DNA of 64,000 nt from Paralichthys olivaceus (Eukaryota > Chordata > Actinopteri > Pleuronectiformes > Paralichthyidae): positions 13,163,580 to 13,227,579 of the forward strand of contig NC_091104.1 of assembly GCF_024713975.1 (NCBI RefSeq). Reading direction: 5' to 3'. This document shows, in pieces, positions 1 through 13,600 of this stretch. The notes beneath the pieces are model-generated. The model did not search any database, was not told where the DNA came from, and worked only from the letters and a program-made list of their open reading frames with translations. Numbering within the stretch: the first letter of the stretch is position 1; each line of letters opens with the position of its first letter. A program made the position numbers and the translations under genes.

Positions 1-3000
1 AACATCTTTGTCTCCATCAAACCAAAGACCAAGGTAGGTCAGAGACAGAGGCTTCCCATAAATTCCCTATGATTTAGTCACCTTCGCTGCCAGAGTGAAT
101 GATGGGCAGGATCACCATAATTACTGTTTTTTATTTCTCTTGCAGTCGTACCAACAGGAGCTTTTTCCACTGGGACACAGCTGTGCTGTTTGTGGAAAAA
201 TCAAGTGCAAAAGGCACAGGTGAGTTATGGTGCAGCACAGTGGAGCTTTAGAAGATGTTTGTTTATGTTTATTTAATTAAAAGAGGAAAATACACATTGA
301 TTAATATGCCTACTTAAGTCCAACATGTAATTGCGCCAGAATTAACCATGCAGGCCAGTTTTCACCTGCAGTCCCTGGCAGGGTGATGAGAAAAAAAACC
401 CTGTAACATAACATAAAGACAGACATATGTATAAAACTTATTTGGAAGAGAACAGGACATAAAACTGACAAAAGAGTCACTTCGATTCACTGTGAGGTGC
501 TTAAACAATTTCACTCGAATTTCCAGCATTCAGTTTGACAACATTCATTCTGTGTCATAACACTGGAAAATGTTACACCACCCCCTAGTGGTCAGGCAGG
601 ATTCCAACGCTTTTCTCTTTGTGTAATTTGGGGATTTTAGACCGACCTTATTACTGGAAAACTATCAGCCATGGCTTGACCTGAAAGTTCCCTCGAAGGT
701 TGATGCTTCTCTTTCAGAGGTAACGCATGCACAGATCAAACTTTGTTAAAGTTGAATGTAAAATTACTTAAATTGTTTATTATTAATTTTTCCCTGATGT
801 TTTTTCTCCAAGATTCTAGAGCTTGTTCTGGAAAACTTTGTATATCCTTGGTATAGGTAAGCCATTTTCTCTGTTCTGTTTTCCATCCATTTCCATGTTG
901 TATGTGGACACTGAAGTGACAGTAAAGTTTTCTCTTTCAGAGACATCACCGATGATGAGGCCTTTGTTGACGAGCTGAGAGTGACTTTGCGTTTCTTCGC
1001 AGCTGTCTTAGTGCGACGAACCCAGAAGGTAAAAAACTAGACCGTATGCAGTCAGAATCTTTGGCTGCTGATTCACAGAACTATTTTTTATCAATTTTTT
1101 TCTCCCTCAGGTGGATGTAGCATCCCTCATCACACAAAAGCTTCTTAAAGTTTCCATGAAGCATATTGAAATCATAAGCAAAGCCAGGCAGAAAGGTATT
1201 GCCAACTTCCATCACCCACTGACTCCTCTTCTTTGTGTTCACCATAAAAAGGCTAACTCTTTCCCACCCGCTCTCCTCTGTAGTAAAGAACACAGAGCAC
1301 CTTCAACAAGCTGCTCTGGAGGAATACGGTCCCGACCTCCATGTAGCCCTTCGCAGTCGCAGAGATGAGCTCCTCTACCTCAGGAAGCTGACGGAGATGC
1401 TCTTCCCCTACATCCTGCCACCGAAGGCTACAGACTGCAGGTAACTCACAGCTGTGACAGTATAGGACATGCAGTGTCCTCAGATATTTCACAAAATGAG
1501 TTACAAATAATCCCACCATCCGCAGACTTAACTGTTCTTTATAAACGTAGTTTAGGATCATTCTTTACTCTTTCACTCTCTTATTTCCTGCTGCATTATC
1601 TCTTCGCTCCTCTCAGATCTCTTACTCTCCTAATAAGAGAAGTCTTGGCTGGTTCTGTCTTCCTTCCTTCACTGGACTACTTGGCTGATCCTGTGAGTGC
1701 ACTGTAGACCCACTACGGGCTCAATTTGATTTATTCTATGTAGCAAGAATGTTAATCAATGTTCATCATGAGCATGTAAATTGTAGACAAAGATGGTCTT
1801 TGTTCGAACACCAGAAATAGCGACAGTGTTCTGCATGATTTCTGTTTTTATTTCAGGACACAGTAAATCATTTGCTTTTGATATTCATCGACAACTCCCC
1901 TGTAAGTATACGTTGATATTTCAACTCATAATTTCATTTATATATCAGCTACATTTTTTTCGAAATTGTAACGATTCCAAACCCTAATGTCAAAGAAATG
2001 TAATTGAGGTTAAATATTTTACAGTTAAACTTTATTATAAATAACTATTAATGAAATAAAAAATAAATGCACATCTTTTCTGCATTGTTTATTCTGTAAA
2101 ATAACTTTTCACGCAGTGTACTGTACTGGTGTACTGGCAACATAAATGCAGATCAGTCAGACTCTAGCTCCAATTGTATCCATGTGTATATATAAAGTTT
2201 TCATCATTGACTGTGATCAACATGTTTTTATTTGTGTTTGTCCCTCAAGCCTGAAGTAGCCACAGAGCCAACTTCAACCCTGGTTCCTTTCCTGCAGAAA
2301 TATTCTGATACCCGAAACAAAAAGCCTTCAGTGAGTGTTTCCTCTCCTACATAGTGGTAAAGTGATTTTTCAACATATACAACTACGTACAAGATTAATT
2401 TAAAGCACTTGAACAAGTCACTGGACACTGTAGGTGACAGCATCTCGTACATACTGTAATCACAATATGCAGACTCAGTGTTTTAGCCCCTGACATTGAC
2501 TGAAATCAAGATGCAAATCACATATAGTTGCAGAAACACTCAACTGTCTTCACTGAGCCACTCCTCTCTTTCTCTCTCTCTCTCACCAGGTGCTGAAGCT
2601 TGAGTTGAAGGAAATCAGAGAACAGCAGGACCTTCTCTTCCGTTTTATGAACTTTCTGAAGCAAGAGGGGGCCGTGCATGTGCTCCAGTTCTGCCTTTCA
2701 GTTGGTAAGTGTTTCCTAAAGAGGACACTTAAGCCCGCACAGAACCAACGTTGACTGAAATGTATATATTCTGAAATATAAATCGTATATGATCCTAAAA
2801 CAAGTTATATGATTTAATCAGGTATCTCTACTTGAAGTTCACTCATCTGGAATCATCAACTTACTAAAAAGACAGAGATTGGCATTGTTACACTGTGACT
2901 TTGACATGTCTGACTTTTCTCAGAGGAATTCAACGACAGAATACTTTGCCCAGAGCTGTCTGACTCGGAGAAGATGATGCTCCACGAGGAGGTGAAGAAG

Positions 3001-6000
3001 ATCTACGAGACCTACTGTTTGGACGAGAGCGTTGACAAGATCCGCTTCGACCCGTTTATCGTGGAAGAAATACGCAATAGTGAGTGATAAGGGTCCTCTC
3101 TGAATAAGTTATTTAAGATTGCTTTAATTTCATCTTGAGGAAGCACACATACTAACTGGACATTTATTTAATGTGATGATTAATAGGATTTTATTTCCAC
3201 AGTTGCAGAGGGCCCGTATGAAGAGGTGGTGAAACTACAGACCATGAGGTGTTTGTTCGAAGCCTATGAACACGTCCTGTCCCTCCTGGAGAATGTTTTC
3301 ACCCCCATGTTCTGTCACAGCGACGAGGTTAGCACCAAGAAATAATCTTTTTTTAAAAACCACAGCGTAACAACACCCCCACCTGCAGCTCAAAATCCTC
3401 GGTTACATCTGTAGTGCTCGTTTCACTACCGGCTGAATCTTAATATCGCCCAGCGTTTAAGTTTTGTTTGTGTGTCAGAAGTAACAAAGCCAAATCGGTC
3501 AAATGCTGGAATTAGAGCTGATTTGGAATTCACTGACTCTCTTGCGCCATCCTCTTCCGATCTCGCATCCACCAACCGCAGTCGTCCATGTCACCAATAC
3601 TGGAGGCGCAACTGGCCAATGAGCCGATGCTGGCACCATGCCAAGCTGCCAAGCCGAATTTCACCCCTCAGAGGCTGCTTCATTGAATTCAGCTGGGTGG
3701 ACTATTGCTCGGCCATTGTCCACAGCAGGCCACTGCCCTGCATGAATAGTGTGTCTGGAAAATAATATGATATTGATTTATTTTTTTTGTTGTCGCTTCT
3801 GTTGCTGCTATTAAATAAATTGTGCGGTCATAATTATCATTAATAAGATCAAAAGAAGTCACTCGATAGATAATGTTTCTCTGATGTTGTTTGAACACAC
3901 TCATGTATCATATGATGCAGTGTTTGATTTTAATTCTTTGCTCATTTTCTTTGTCCGTGTCGTTCTCCAGTACTTTCGCCAGCTTCTGCGAGGGGCCGAG
4001 TCCCCTGCCAGGAATTCAAAGATGAGCAGGTCGGTTTCACTTCAGCAACGTTTCTGTTTGTGTGTATGAAAAGAAAATGTTCTAAATGTTTACCACGAAA
4101 TTGATGTGACCTCATAATCTAGTATCAAAAGACAACGAGTCATTCTGTGTAATTTAAACACAGAATGACTCACTGGTGGTTAATTTAATAAAAAGTATAT
4201 AAATCATGTTTACACCCACATGCAACTAAAGTTCATCAAATCAAAATTTGTCTGAATTTGACTGATAATTAATATATCTTCAAAATGTTCGCAATTCTCT
4301 GTATAAGATTGGCCACTATGAAGGAAAAATACAGCATGTGGCAGCTGAAGCACAATATGAATGCACATTTTGTCTCAATACTGTCGAATAAGATGTAAAT
4401 TACCAATAACACATATATTTTTTGCTTTGCAGCATAATGAAATTAAAATTAGACGTAAACTGAGTTGAGCACAGGGATCGAATGTCATGTTTCTATCACG
4501 GGGTGTGGTGTGTATGTGGCCACGGGGCCCTGCCACTAACTCCTTGTGCATATTGTTCCAGAAATAGCCTGAGTATGGATGACATTCGGTGAGTATAAGG
4601 CATCGGTGTGCTGATCAAAACAGTGTCTGGCTGAGCGGTGCTGCTGCACGCGAGATACAAACTACACTTCATTCTTGCCTGACTGCTCCGACAGAGTATT
4701 GCCTCTCTGTTTTTTTTTTTTTTTTACAGATTCACTCTGTTCTGGGTCTACTGTAACCAGGGCTTCAGTTTAACAAGCACTATCAATGATGGTTTATGAT
4801 TTTATTTACTAATCTAATTAAAAAGACAATGCCTAAAAGACAATGAGAGAAGATGTAGAAAAGTTATCAATAGGTAACGATAGTTATGATAATCATGAGT
4901 CGTCGTTAGGCAAATGTTAATGAAGCTCATCAAAGGTTTGAGACACACGTAATATAAAAACTACTTTTAGAGGGGAGGGGAGGGAGGAGGAGGGATGGGA
5001 GGAGTTTAGGCTTAGGTTTTATTTTAAACGTAAGTTGCACGATTTCACATTTACTGAATGAATCCTCTCAGGGAGGGAGAACTAAGGGAAGGAAGTTGAT
5101 TTATCCCATCTTTCAGATTTTTCATCTGGTCATAAAGCAATTTAGTTATGAAGACAGAAACTCTAATGAGGCAGAAGAACTAGTAGATAATGGCCGTTAC
5201 TGGCTCTCCATTTGCTAAACTCCCTCCATGTCTGCTATTCAGTAACCCCCCCTTCCACTCTGCCCATTCGTCCGCCTATAACTCCATCAATGTATGACCA
5301 CCACCATGCTGTGTCTGTGACCGTATGTCCACTCTTGATTCTGCAACCACCATAATGCCTGCCTGGTATGATCCATGGTCCTCTCCCTCCTCTCGCCCTC
5401 GGGAACCTGACCCTGCTCTGCTCGTAGTCCCTGGGACTGGAGCCCCGAGTCCCCGTCCTCACTGTTCACCGCCTCTGGCAGCTCTTCACCTGCATCTTTT
5501 AATTCCCTCCATGCCCAGTCCACGTTCACAACCTTCCCGTACGGCTCGCTATCCCACCGCCACTCATCACCGAAGTAAGTCAGGGTCCATCCGTGTGTCA
5601 CAGGTCGCTCAGTGTGATGTCATGCCGTCCACTTTCCCTCACGTGACCCCAGTCTCAGCCCGACACCTGCATGGTGGGACCGCTGCATGTGGATCCTGTT
5701 TTTATTTGTCACGTGTCCTTTATCCAACCCTGTTGTTTTGTTCAGACTAACCACTCCCTGTTGTTTTTGACAATGCAGTGTCCGTGTTCAGCTCCTTGTA
5801 TATTCGGTAAATCAACATTTTTATTTTATTTACTGGCACAGAGCACCTGTTTTCTGGTTGAACAGCAACTGATCACTTTTATTTTAATTTGGATCGCCCA
5901 AACATTGGTTCATGAAATCACTGCTGTGTGCTGTGTTTGCTTTTTGCCCTGCAGCGCTTATAACCAACAACCTCGACATTGTGAGATGGTTGTAAATTGA

Positions 6001-9000
6001 TATATCGGATTTGGTTTCCTTAGCTTTTTCCTTCCTTGTGCAATCATCATTTTCTTACTAGTGTGCTGCTCCTACCTCCCCCTTCTCTCCTCCACAGTAT
6101 CTTCTGTGTAACTCTGTAAGCTTTGCTGAAGCCATGCACATCTCCTCCATCGTGCATTTTCCAACAACCTCTTTTGTTTGTTCTACAGGAACACGGCAAA
6201 GAGGGGCGAGTCCTTTGGGATCAGCCGCATTGGCAGCAAAATCAAAGGAGTGTTCAAGAGCACAACCATGGAGGGAGCCATGCTGCCATCTTATGGGCTG
6301 GTGGAGGGAGAGGATGACATGGTGAGACCGATGTGAAATTATTCAGTACACTAACTTTTTGTAGTGCAAATGGTCACAGGATGATAGTTCTCTGGGTGGG
6401 TTTTCTCTTTCTCTTCGGTTTCCTCCCATAGTCCGAAGAAATGTGGATTGGAGTTAGGTTAATTAGAGATTCTAAATTGACAGTGTTTGCGAATGTGAGT
6501 GTGAATGGGTTGTCTCTGTACGTTGGCCCTGGGATTGGCTGGCAACCTGTCCAGAGTGTCCCCCTGCCCAATGCAGCTGCCCCCAAGACCCTCAAAGAAC
6601 TAGTGATATAGGTAATGGATTGATAATAGTACAAACTAAAGCTCTCTGTTACACTGTCACAAGATTTACCACTCGAGGGCGTTGGTGAGTAAAGAAAGGA
6701 ACTAGTTTCTCTCTAATATTTAAATTTTGTGTTTTTTGCTGGTATCAGATTATTTAATCCTAAATCAGCGTGTCCACAAAGCTATTGAGCTGTTCTGAAA
6801 CCAGTTAGACTTCAATTTCTCCAGTACTTCCTTTTCCCTTTTTATGATTGCATGAGTCTCAAACAATTTTTTTAGACTTAAAAAATGTCTGATTTATTTA
6901 ACGACTGTATTCAGTAAAACCATTTACAGTGTTTTGCAGTTTTGACCACGACCTTAACCCCATGTTCTTCCATCCAAGGTGGAGGAGGCCATGATGGTGC
7001 TGGAGGACGACTCCCCCATGGAGGCAGCCTCTACCCCCAGCACCCCTCGAAACCTCTCAGCCTGGAACATCACCATCCCGTACATTGATTTCTATGACGA
7101 CGACGTGAAGAGAGAGAGGATACCTGTGTTCTGCATCGATGTGGAGCGCAACGACAGGAAGGCAGGTGAGGCTGAAGGGGACATGCCTTTGTGTCGTCTG
7201 AGAGAAGTCATTGTGCTTTACTACATGAAACATCAGATTGAACTTCAGTCCAGGCGCTGTACTCATCACTTTTCCAGATATGGTTACATAAAGTTAAAGG
7301 GTAGTGATAAGTAAATATCTTCGACACCTGTCAGAGCGTGCCGGTGGATGCTGGAATGGTGGAGATCCTGAATTAACAGGCAACGATACTGACGCAGGAC
7401 ATTGTCCAAACAGAAACCTGAAATTAAGTTTGTTCTTCTCATTGCTCTTCTTGTCAACATGCACAGATCTGTCAAAATAGATTTATTGAAATAAATAGAT
7501 ACATTTGTTTAGAGTGAATAATGTGTTCTAATGTAAGATTTATCTTTCCTGAAACAAACACCTGTCTTAGTTGCGTATGCTGCAGTGACAGTGGGAGCCA
7601 CAAGCTGCTTTGCAGAGCTTACATCTACCAATAGCCATTCAGGGGACATCTGTAAATTGTAGCTACAGGAAATGACCTTTGTTTACATTGTCCTCCTCGA
7701 AACTGCACAAGTCTTTCCATGCGCATCATATAGCAAATGAGCTAATGAACTAACCAACAGTGCACTTGCTTGTTTTTAAGGTTATACCTAAGTGTCCTTG
7801 GGCAAGATACTGATCCCCAAATTGCTCTAGACAGCTGTGCTGACAGTGTATGAATGGTGTGTAATAGGAAGTGCTGCGTATTGAAATGCTGTATGAATCT
7901 GTATGTGAATGGGTGAGTGTGACTTATACTGTAAAGCTCTGAGAGATGTCCATAAGAAAATAAATAAAGTCCATAGCATCTACGTGTGGCGAGCACTGGT
8001 GTATATGGATTTATTATTCTCACGGTAAAATGTCTCTTCTGTGTTTCTCTGCAGTCGGACATGAGACTGAGCACTGGTCTGTATACAGAAGATATCTGGA
8101 GTTCTACGTTCTTGAGTCAAAACTAACTGAGTTTCATGGTAAGTTTTCTCATTGTTTCTCTAGTTCTGTTCTCTGAGGAAAGTTCAACAAATTCAGGATC
8201 TCATTTGGTTATCTGGCTTTACTAAGCCTGACAGCCACAATCACGCTAAGCAGTCACATAACAGTGGTTTTCAACTCGGTCAACCCAAGAACGTTTGAGC
8301 ACAACATGTTCACGTCCACGTGGCAGCAGAGCAGCAAACAGAGAGCTGATAATAAGTTTGAATAGTATATGTGGCTATAGATGAATAGGTAGAACACATA
8401 ATCCAGGCTCAAGAGTAGGTTGTGTGTGCAGCACAAGTTACAATTACTATGTTCACCGTTGTTATCAGAAATCCTGCTTCTGCTCTTTTTTTATTCTTTC
8501 CCTCAAGGAAGACATTAACCACCAAAGGGATCTCATGTATTCTTAAGAATTTATTGATCATTGCTTCCAAGTTAGGGTGTGTTATAAAGTTTAAAGTAAA
8601 TGAAATTGATGGAAAGTGGAGAACAAATGGTTAAGTAGAGCAGGGAATGACGGTCGTGCAGTGAAAGGGGCCAGAAGACTTTTTCTCTGTTGATAGTTTT
8701 TCAGCGTTCCTTTCTGAGAAATCTTCCGCCCCCTACAGGCTCGTTTCCAGATGCACAGTTGCCTTCAAAGAGAATCATCGGCCCCAAGAATTATGAGTTT
8801 CTCACATCCAAGCGAGAGGACTTCCAGGAGTACCTTCAGGTAAAAGACAATTTGCTGTTGAATTGTATTAGCTTTACTCAATGTTGATTGATGAAGAGTA
8901 TTTAAACACACTGAAATCTCACTGCAGTGTTAGTGGGGTCATGTAATTGTTAAGTGAAGAGACATGTATAACAAATTGAAATATCTCACCAAACATCATT

Positions 9001-10627
9001 CAATTTCAATATGAAATAAATTCTACAGCACTCTAATACCTCTTTTATAGTAAATGAGCCGATATATGCAGGTTTTTTAAACGTGGGTAAAAAGGTGACA
9101 AACCTGTTTCCCATTGCCAGTAGAAGAGTTTGGGTCTTTATTACTCCCCCCCTGTTGCATCATGACTGTACCTAAAACCGAGAATCTCTCTCATGTCGCT
9201 GTCTTGCCAAAATACTGCGTTCACCCAGATGTCACTTTTCCATCACTGCGGATTGAAGCCGATAAAATCCTGCGTCTACTGCAGAGTTATTTGGTGTGGG
9301 AGTGAATGCTGATTGCATCCATTCTCATTACAGACAAAAGCCAGGTATTTTGATGGGTCTAAATTAACAGTAACACAGAAGGTTAAGTGCAGACTCAGCT
9401 CCTTCTTCCTAATTCCACACACATACAGATGTGCACTCACACCCACAAACACACACAGTGCACTAAATACAAACCCCTCAGTTGATGAGTCAGGTTGAAC
9501 AGGAAGCACTGACATCAAGATTAAATGGAAACAGCCTTAATCTTTTGAGACTAGCATCCCAGCAGGAACACGCCACTGTCAGAAAACAACCTTTTTCTGG
9601 ACGTCAATTTAAACCGATCAGAAAAAATTGTAGGAAGTATATTAATGATGGGCAGATTAGAGCACTGCTATAGAGAAATTATCTCTCTGTCTCTGTCTCA
9701 TTTGTGTTTATCATTTCAAATCACAGAGGAAATGACAGAGAGAATGAGTGACAGAGTTCAGACGGAGGTTGGAGTCGGGGGGGTTGTGATCCACTCTTTT
9801 TAGCTGTGCAGTCAAGGATGCTGAAAACTAGGTTTGACAATTACCTGTCATGAGATTGAGAAGAAAAATGACAAAATTTACACAACTGAAGATTCGGACA
9901 CTGAGATTGACAACAATGTGTCAAAGTGTCCTTGAACACATCGCCAAGGGAAGAGTCTGAAATGGTCCTTCAGACAGAAGGTGGAAATAAAGATGGACTC
10001 TGTGACAGCTCCTCTGAAGCCAAGTGTCTCGATCGCCATCTGGTGGCTAGCTGCAGTATAGGTCATAAATCATCCATCTTTACAGTTTGTAGTAGAAGAG
10101 CATCAGGACAAAACCGTCTCACAGCTGACGACACAAAAAAACTGTGAAAATGCCCAGTTGATTTTAAAATTCAAAAAGCTGTACTGTAAAGCGCTGTGAG
10201 TGGTCATTTTTACCAGTGTAAAATAAATGTTGGATCCTGTGAATGCTTTTCACCATAGAAGATTATAACTTCATGATAACATCATGGATATACTTGTGTT
10301 TTCTTTGCAGAAACTTCTCCAGCATCCAGAGCTGAGCAACAGTCAGCTCCTGGCCGACTTCCTGTCCCCTCACAGTATGGAGTCTCAGTTCCTGGATAAG
10401 ATGCTGCCCGACGTGAACCTGGGTACAGTATGAGGCAGATGTTAGAGAATGTGACGAAGAACAAAGAGATGGATCGTCTTGTTGTCAGAGTCTGAGAGAC
10501 GCTGAAAATGTTTGATCAGCTTGACCTTGTGAAAAGATATTAAACTTTCCATCACTGAGATAAAATATTTTTGTTTTACAGGGAAAATCATCAAGTCAGT
10601 TCCGAGCAAACTCATAAAAGAGGTAAG

Positions 10628-10698
<71 letters not shown>

Positions 10699-13600
10699 GT
10701 GGAATAACACTCTGCAGAATGTTTAGCCCTTTTATTATTATGAGTATATTAATATTCTCATGAACACAAAATCTCTGGAACTTAAAGATGCAAGGTCACT
10801 TTGACCTCATGAAACACATTTTTTAGTCACATGAGAATTATGACAATATTCACTTTGATCAACCTCCTTTAAAGTCTTCATTACATATATTATATGAGTT
10901 GGGACAGACATGTTTTACAGCTACAACTGTAGTTCTTGTTCATATCTTCTGTTTCTAATCTCTTTTGACTCTTTGACGCTTTAATATTTTTACACAACAA
11001 ATCCATCTTTAAGAGAAATAATACTCTCGCTGTAACTTCTATAAATTGTCTGCTGTTCTTTGACAGAAAGGGCAACATCTGGAGCCTTTCATCCAGTCTT
11101 TCTTCAACTCCTGTGAATCTCCCAAGCCCAAACCGAGCCGCCCTGAGCTCACTATCCTGAGCCCGACATCGGAAAATGACAAAAAGGTTAGAAATCAAAA
11201 ACGCCAGAACTCTGAATATCTTTTTCAGCCAACTGACACTCGGTGGAATGTTTCACTACAGTTTTCAACTACATCCTCGATTTCACATATTGACCAGTTA
11301 TACAAGATTCTGACCAAGTCTTCGTCTATACTGAAGCTGTGCGTTTATTTCAGTAAAGCTCTGTCAGTCCTTCAGAACAGAAAATGTCTTTTGGTTTTAA
11401 ATGAGCTATAATATGAAAACTAATATAAATCCCTCTCTGCTAGCTGTTCAACGACCTCTTTAAGAACAACGCCAACCGATCCGAAATGACAGAGAAGAGA
11501 CACAATCAGAACTACTTCATGGAAATGATCACTGTGGAAGGCGTGTATGACTACCTGATGTATGTGGGTAAGTGAAGTGTGTTTATTACAATCTGTCCAT
11601 CACACACTGTTTATCACACATTTTATTATTATTGGAGACACACAGAAGGATGTTAACTGTCGGTTTTACGATATCAGTGGATTTATTTTTATTATCTTAT
11701 TATCTTTATTATATTTGAACACATGGATTACTACTCCTATGAGTGTTCATATATCAGTTCATCAGAATTCAATTAAATTTAATGATTGCATACCTGTGAC
11801 CGTTCCTAAATAATACAGATTTTAAAATAGTTTTTACCTGCTTTAAATTGAGTAACGTTGTATTAATATATATTATTTATATTTATATAGAACATTTCTG
11901 AAACCAGGTCTGAAGTGTTTAAATGCTATTTACAGTAAAAGACATAGATGCAAATGTGTAGATATATATATGAACTCTCTGTCCTTCTTGGTGTTCATCA
12001 GGCCGAGTTGTCTTCCATATCCCTGATTGGCTGCACCACCTGCTCATGGGCGGCAGGATCCTGTTCAAGAACACACTGGAGACGTACACAGATTATTACC
12101 TCCAGTACAAACTGAACCAGGTGGTCCAGGAGCACCGGCTCGTCTCGCTCATCACTCTGCTCAGAGGTGCAGCCATTAAATCACGATGTTGACATGAATG
12201 CCAGAGGAACATTTAAAAAGAACATTTTTTACATAATAATACTAATAATGTGTTGCCATTATTTACCTGAAAAAAGAAATACAAGCTGTTAATGGGACAA
12301 AATCTTTTGGGAGTGAGATGAGACGTTTGAGGAAATAAACTCAGCACAAAGACTGGATGCATGTGGAACCAGCTGTTTATCACATGACCTCCCTAAAACT
12401 ACAAATTGAGTTGTCAGGCTTCTGTTTGTGTTTACATTAGGAAATGAGATGCACCATGTTTATTAGCGCTGGTAAACTTTGAAGATCTAGGCAGGCTACA
12501 TGTTCCCCATCGTTTCAGTCACAATGCTAAGCTAAGCTAAGCTAATCGCCTCCTGTACTTAAACAAACATGAGAGTGGAGTCCATCTATTGAACCATTGA
12601 ACAACTCTCATTGTGAATCTTCTTTGTGTTTTTAGACACTGTTTTCTGTGAGAGCAGTCCCCCCCGCTCCGCCCAAGAAAAGCAGAAGAGGGCGAAGAGG
12701 ACTTTTGAAGAAATGATGAGTTATATTCCAGGTAGTCATTCAGTTTTTAAAGGTCCTTTACACTTACAAGACAAATATTCAGATGTAAGAACTGGCAGCC
12801 ACTTTTACGTGTTGGTCATTTATCTTTAGACCTGCTGGCGAAATGTATCGGTGAAGAGGCCAAATACGAAGGAGTGGGCCTCCTGTTCGATGGATTGCAA
12901 CAGCCAGTTCTCAACAAACAGGTACAAACACACGTTTCTTTTTCATGCCTCTGCACACGACAACAGCCTGACCGGTTGTCCGTCCATCTGTCAGTACATC
13001 TGTCCATCTGTCCCGTTCTTGTGAGCACGATATATCCAGAACACTGCGATGGAATTGGTCCAAATTGGTCTCCCAAATAAGCTGATGAGAATTTGGTACT
13101 TAAAAGTCACAATGGCCTCACAAAACATGTTTTTGGCTGCAGCCCAGGAATCCAAATTGTGACTAGTTGTCACTGTGACTCAAAGACTAACTGAGGGTGA
13201 CCTCATATCATAGATATAAAGTCGAACCTGAATCTTCACTGGTTGGTGGAGGCATACGATCACTTTGTGGTATTTCTAGCTTCTCACAGCTTGAAATAAA
13301 TTTGTCAAGACAACAAACAAAGAGCTGAGAGAAGCTGTGACAGTCAATGAGCGAGTTAAAGTGAATCTTGTTGTCATGACTATATACACTCACACCTACG
13401 TATAGGCACCCACTGTTTTGTTTGTGTGATTTCAGAAGACTTTTATATTTAAAGAGAAATTACCTTAATGCTCTTCATCATCTGTCTGTTCCATGTCTTC
13501 CTCAGCTCACATATGTGCTATTGGACATCACCGTTCAAGAACTGTTCCCTGAGTTTAACAAGGTAAACTGCTGCTCATCTTGGTTTCTAAAGAAATGTAT

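Larger units (their letters stand above)
6189..8839 (+). other. snx14: snx14 exons 16-19: linker and PX domain
   Basis: Exons 6189-6321, 6979-7165, 8055-8138 and 8739-8839. The linker holds [20 protein letters not shown] and an acidic [19 protein letters not shown] stretch. The PX (phox) domain starts near [12 protein letters not shown] and includes [15 protein letters not shown], which carries the PX RRY signature, and the [13 protein letters not shown] basic loop. Mammalian SNX14 PX is reported not to bind PtdIns3P in the usual way; nothing here contradicts that. Compared with human, about six residues are missing in the acidic loop before [11 protein letters not shown]. Confidence 0.92.
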
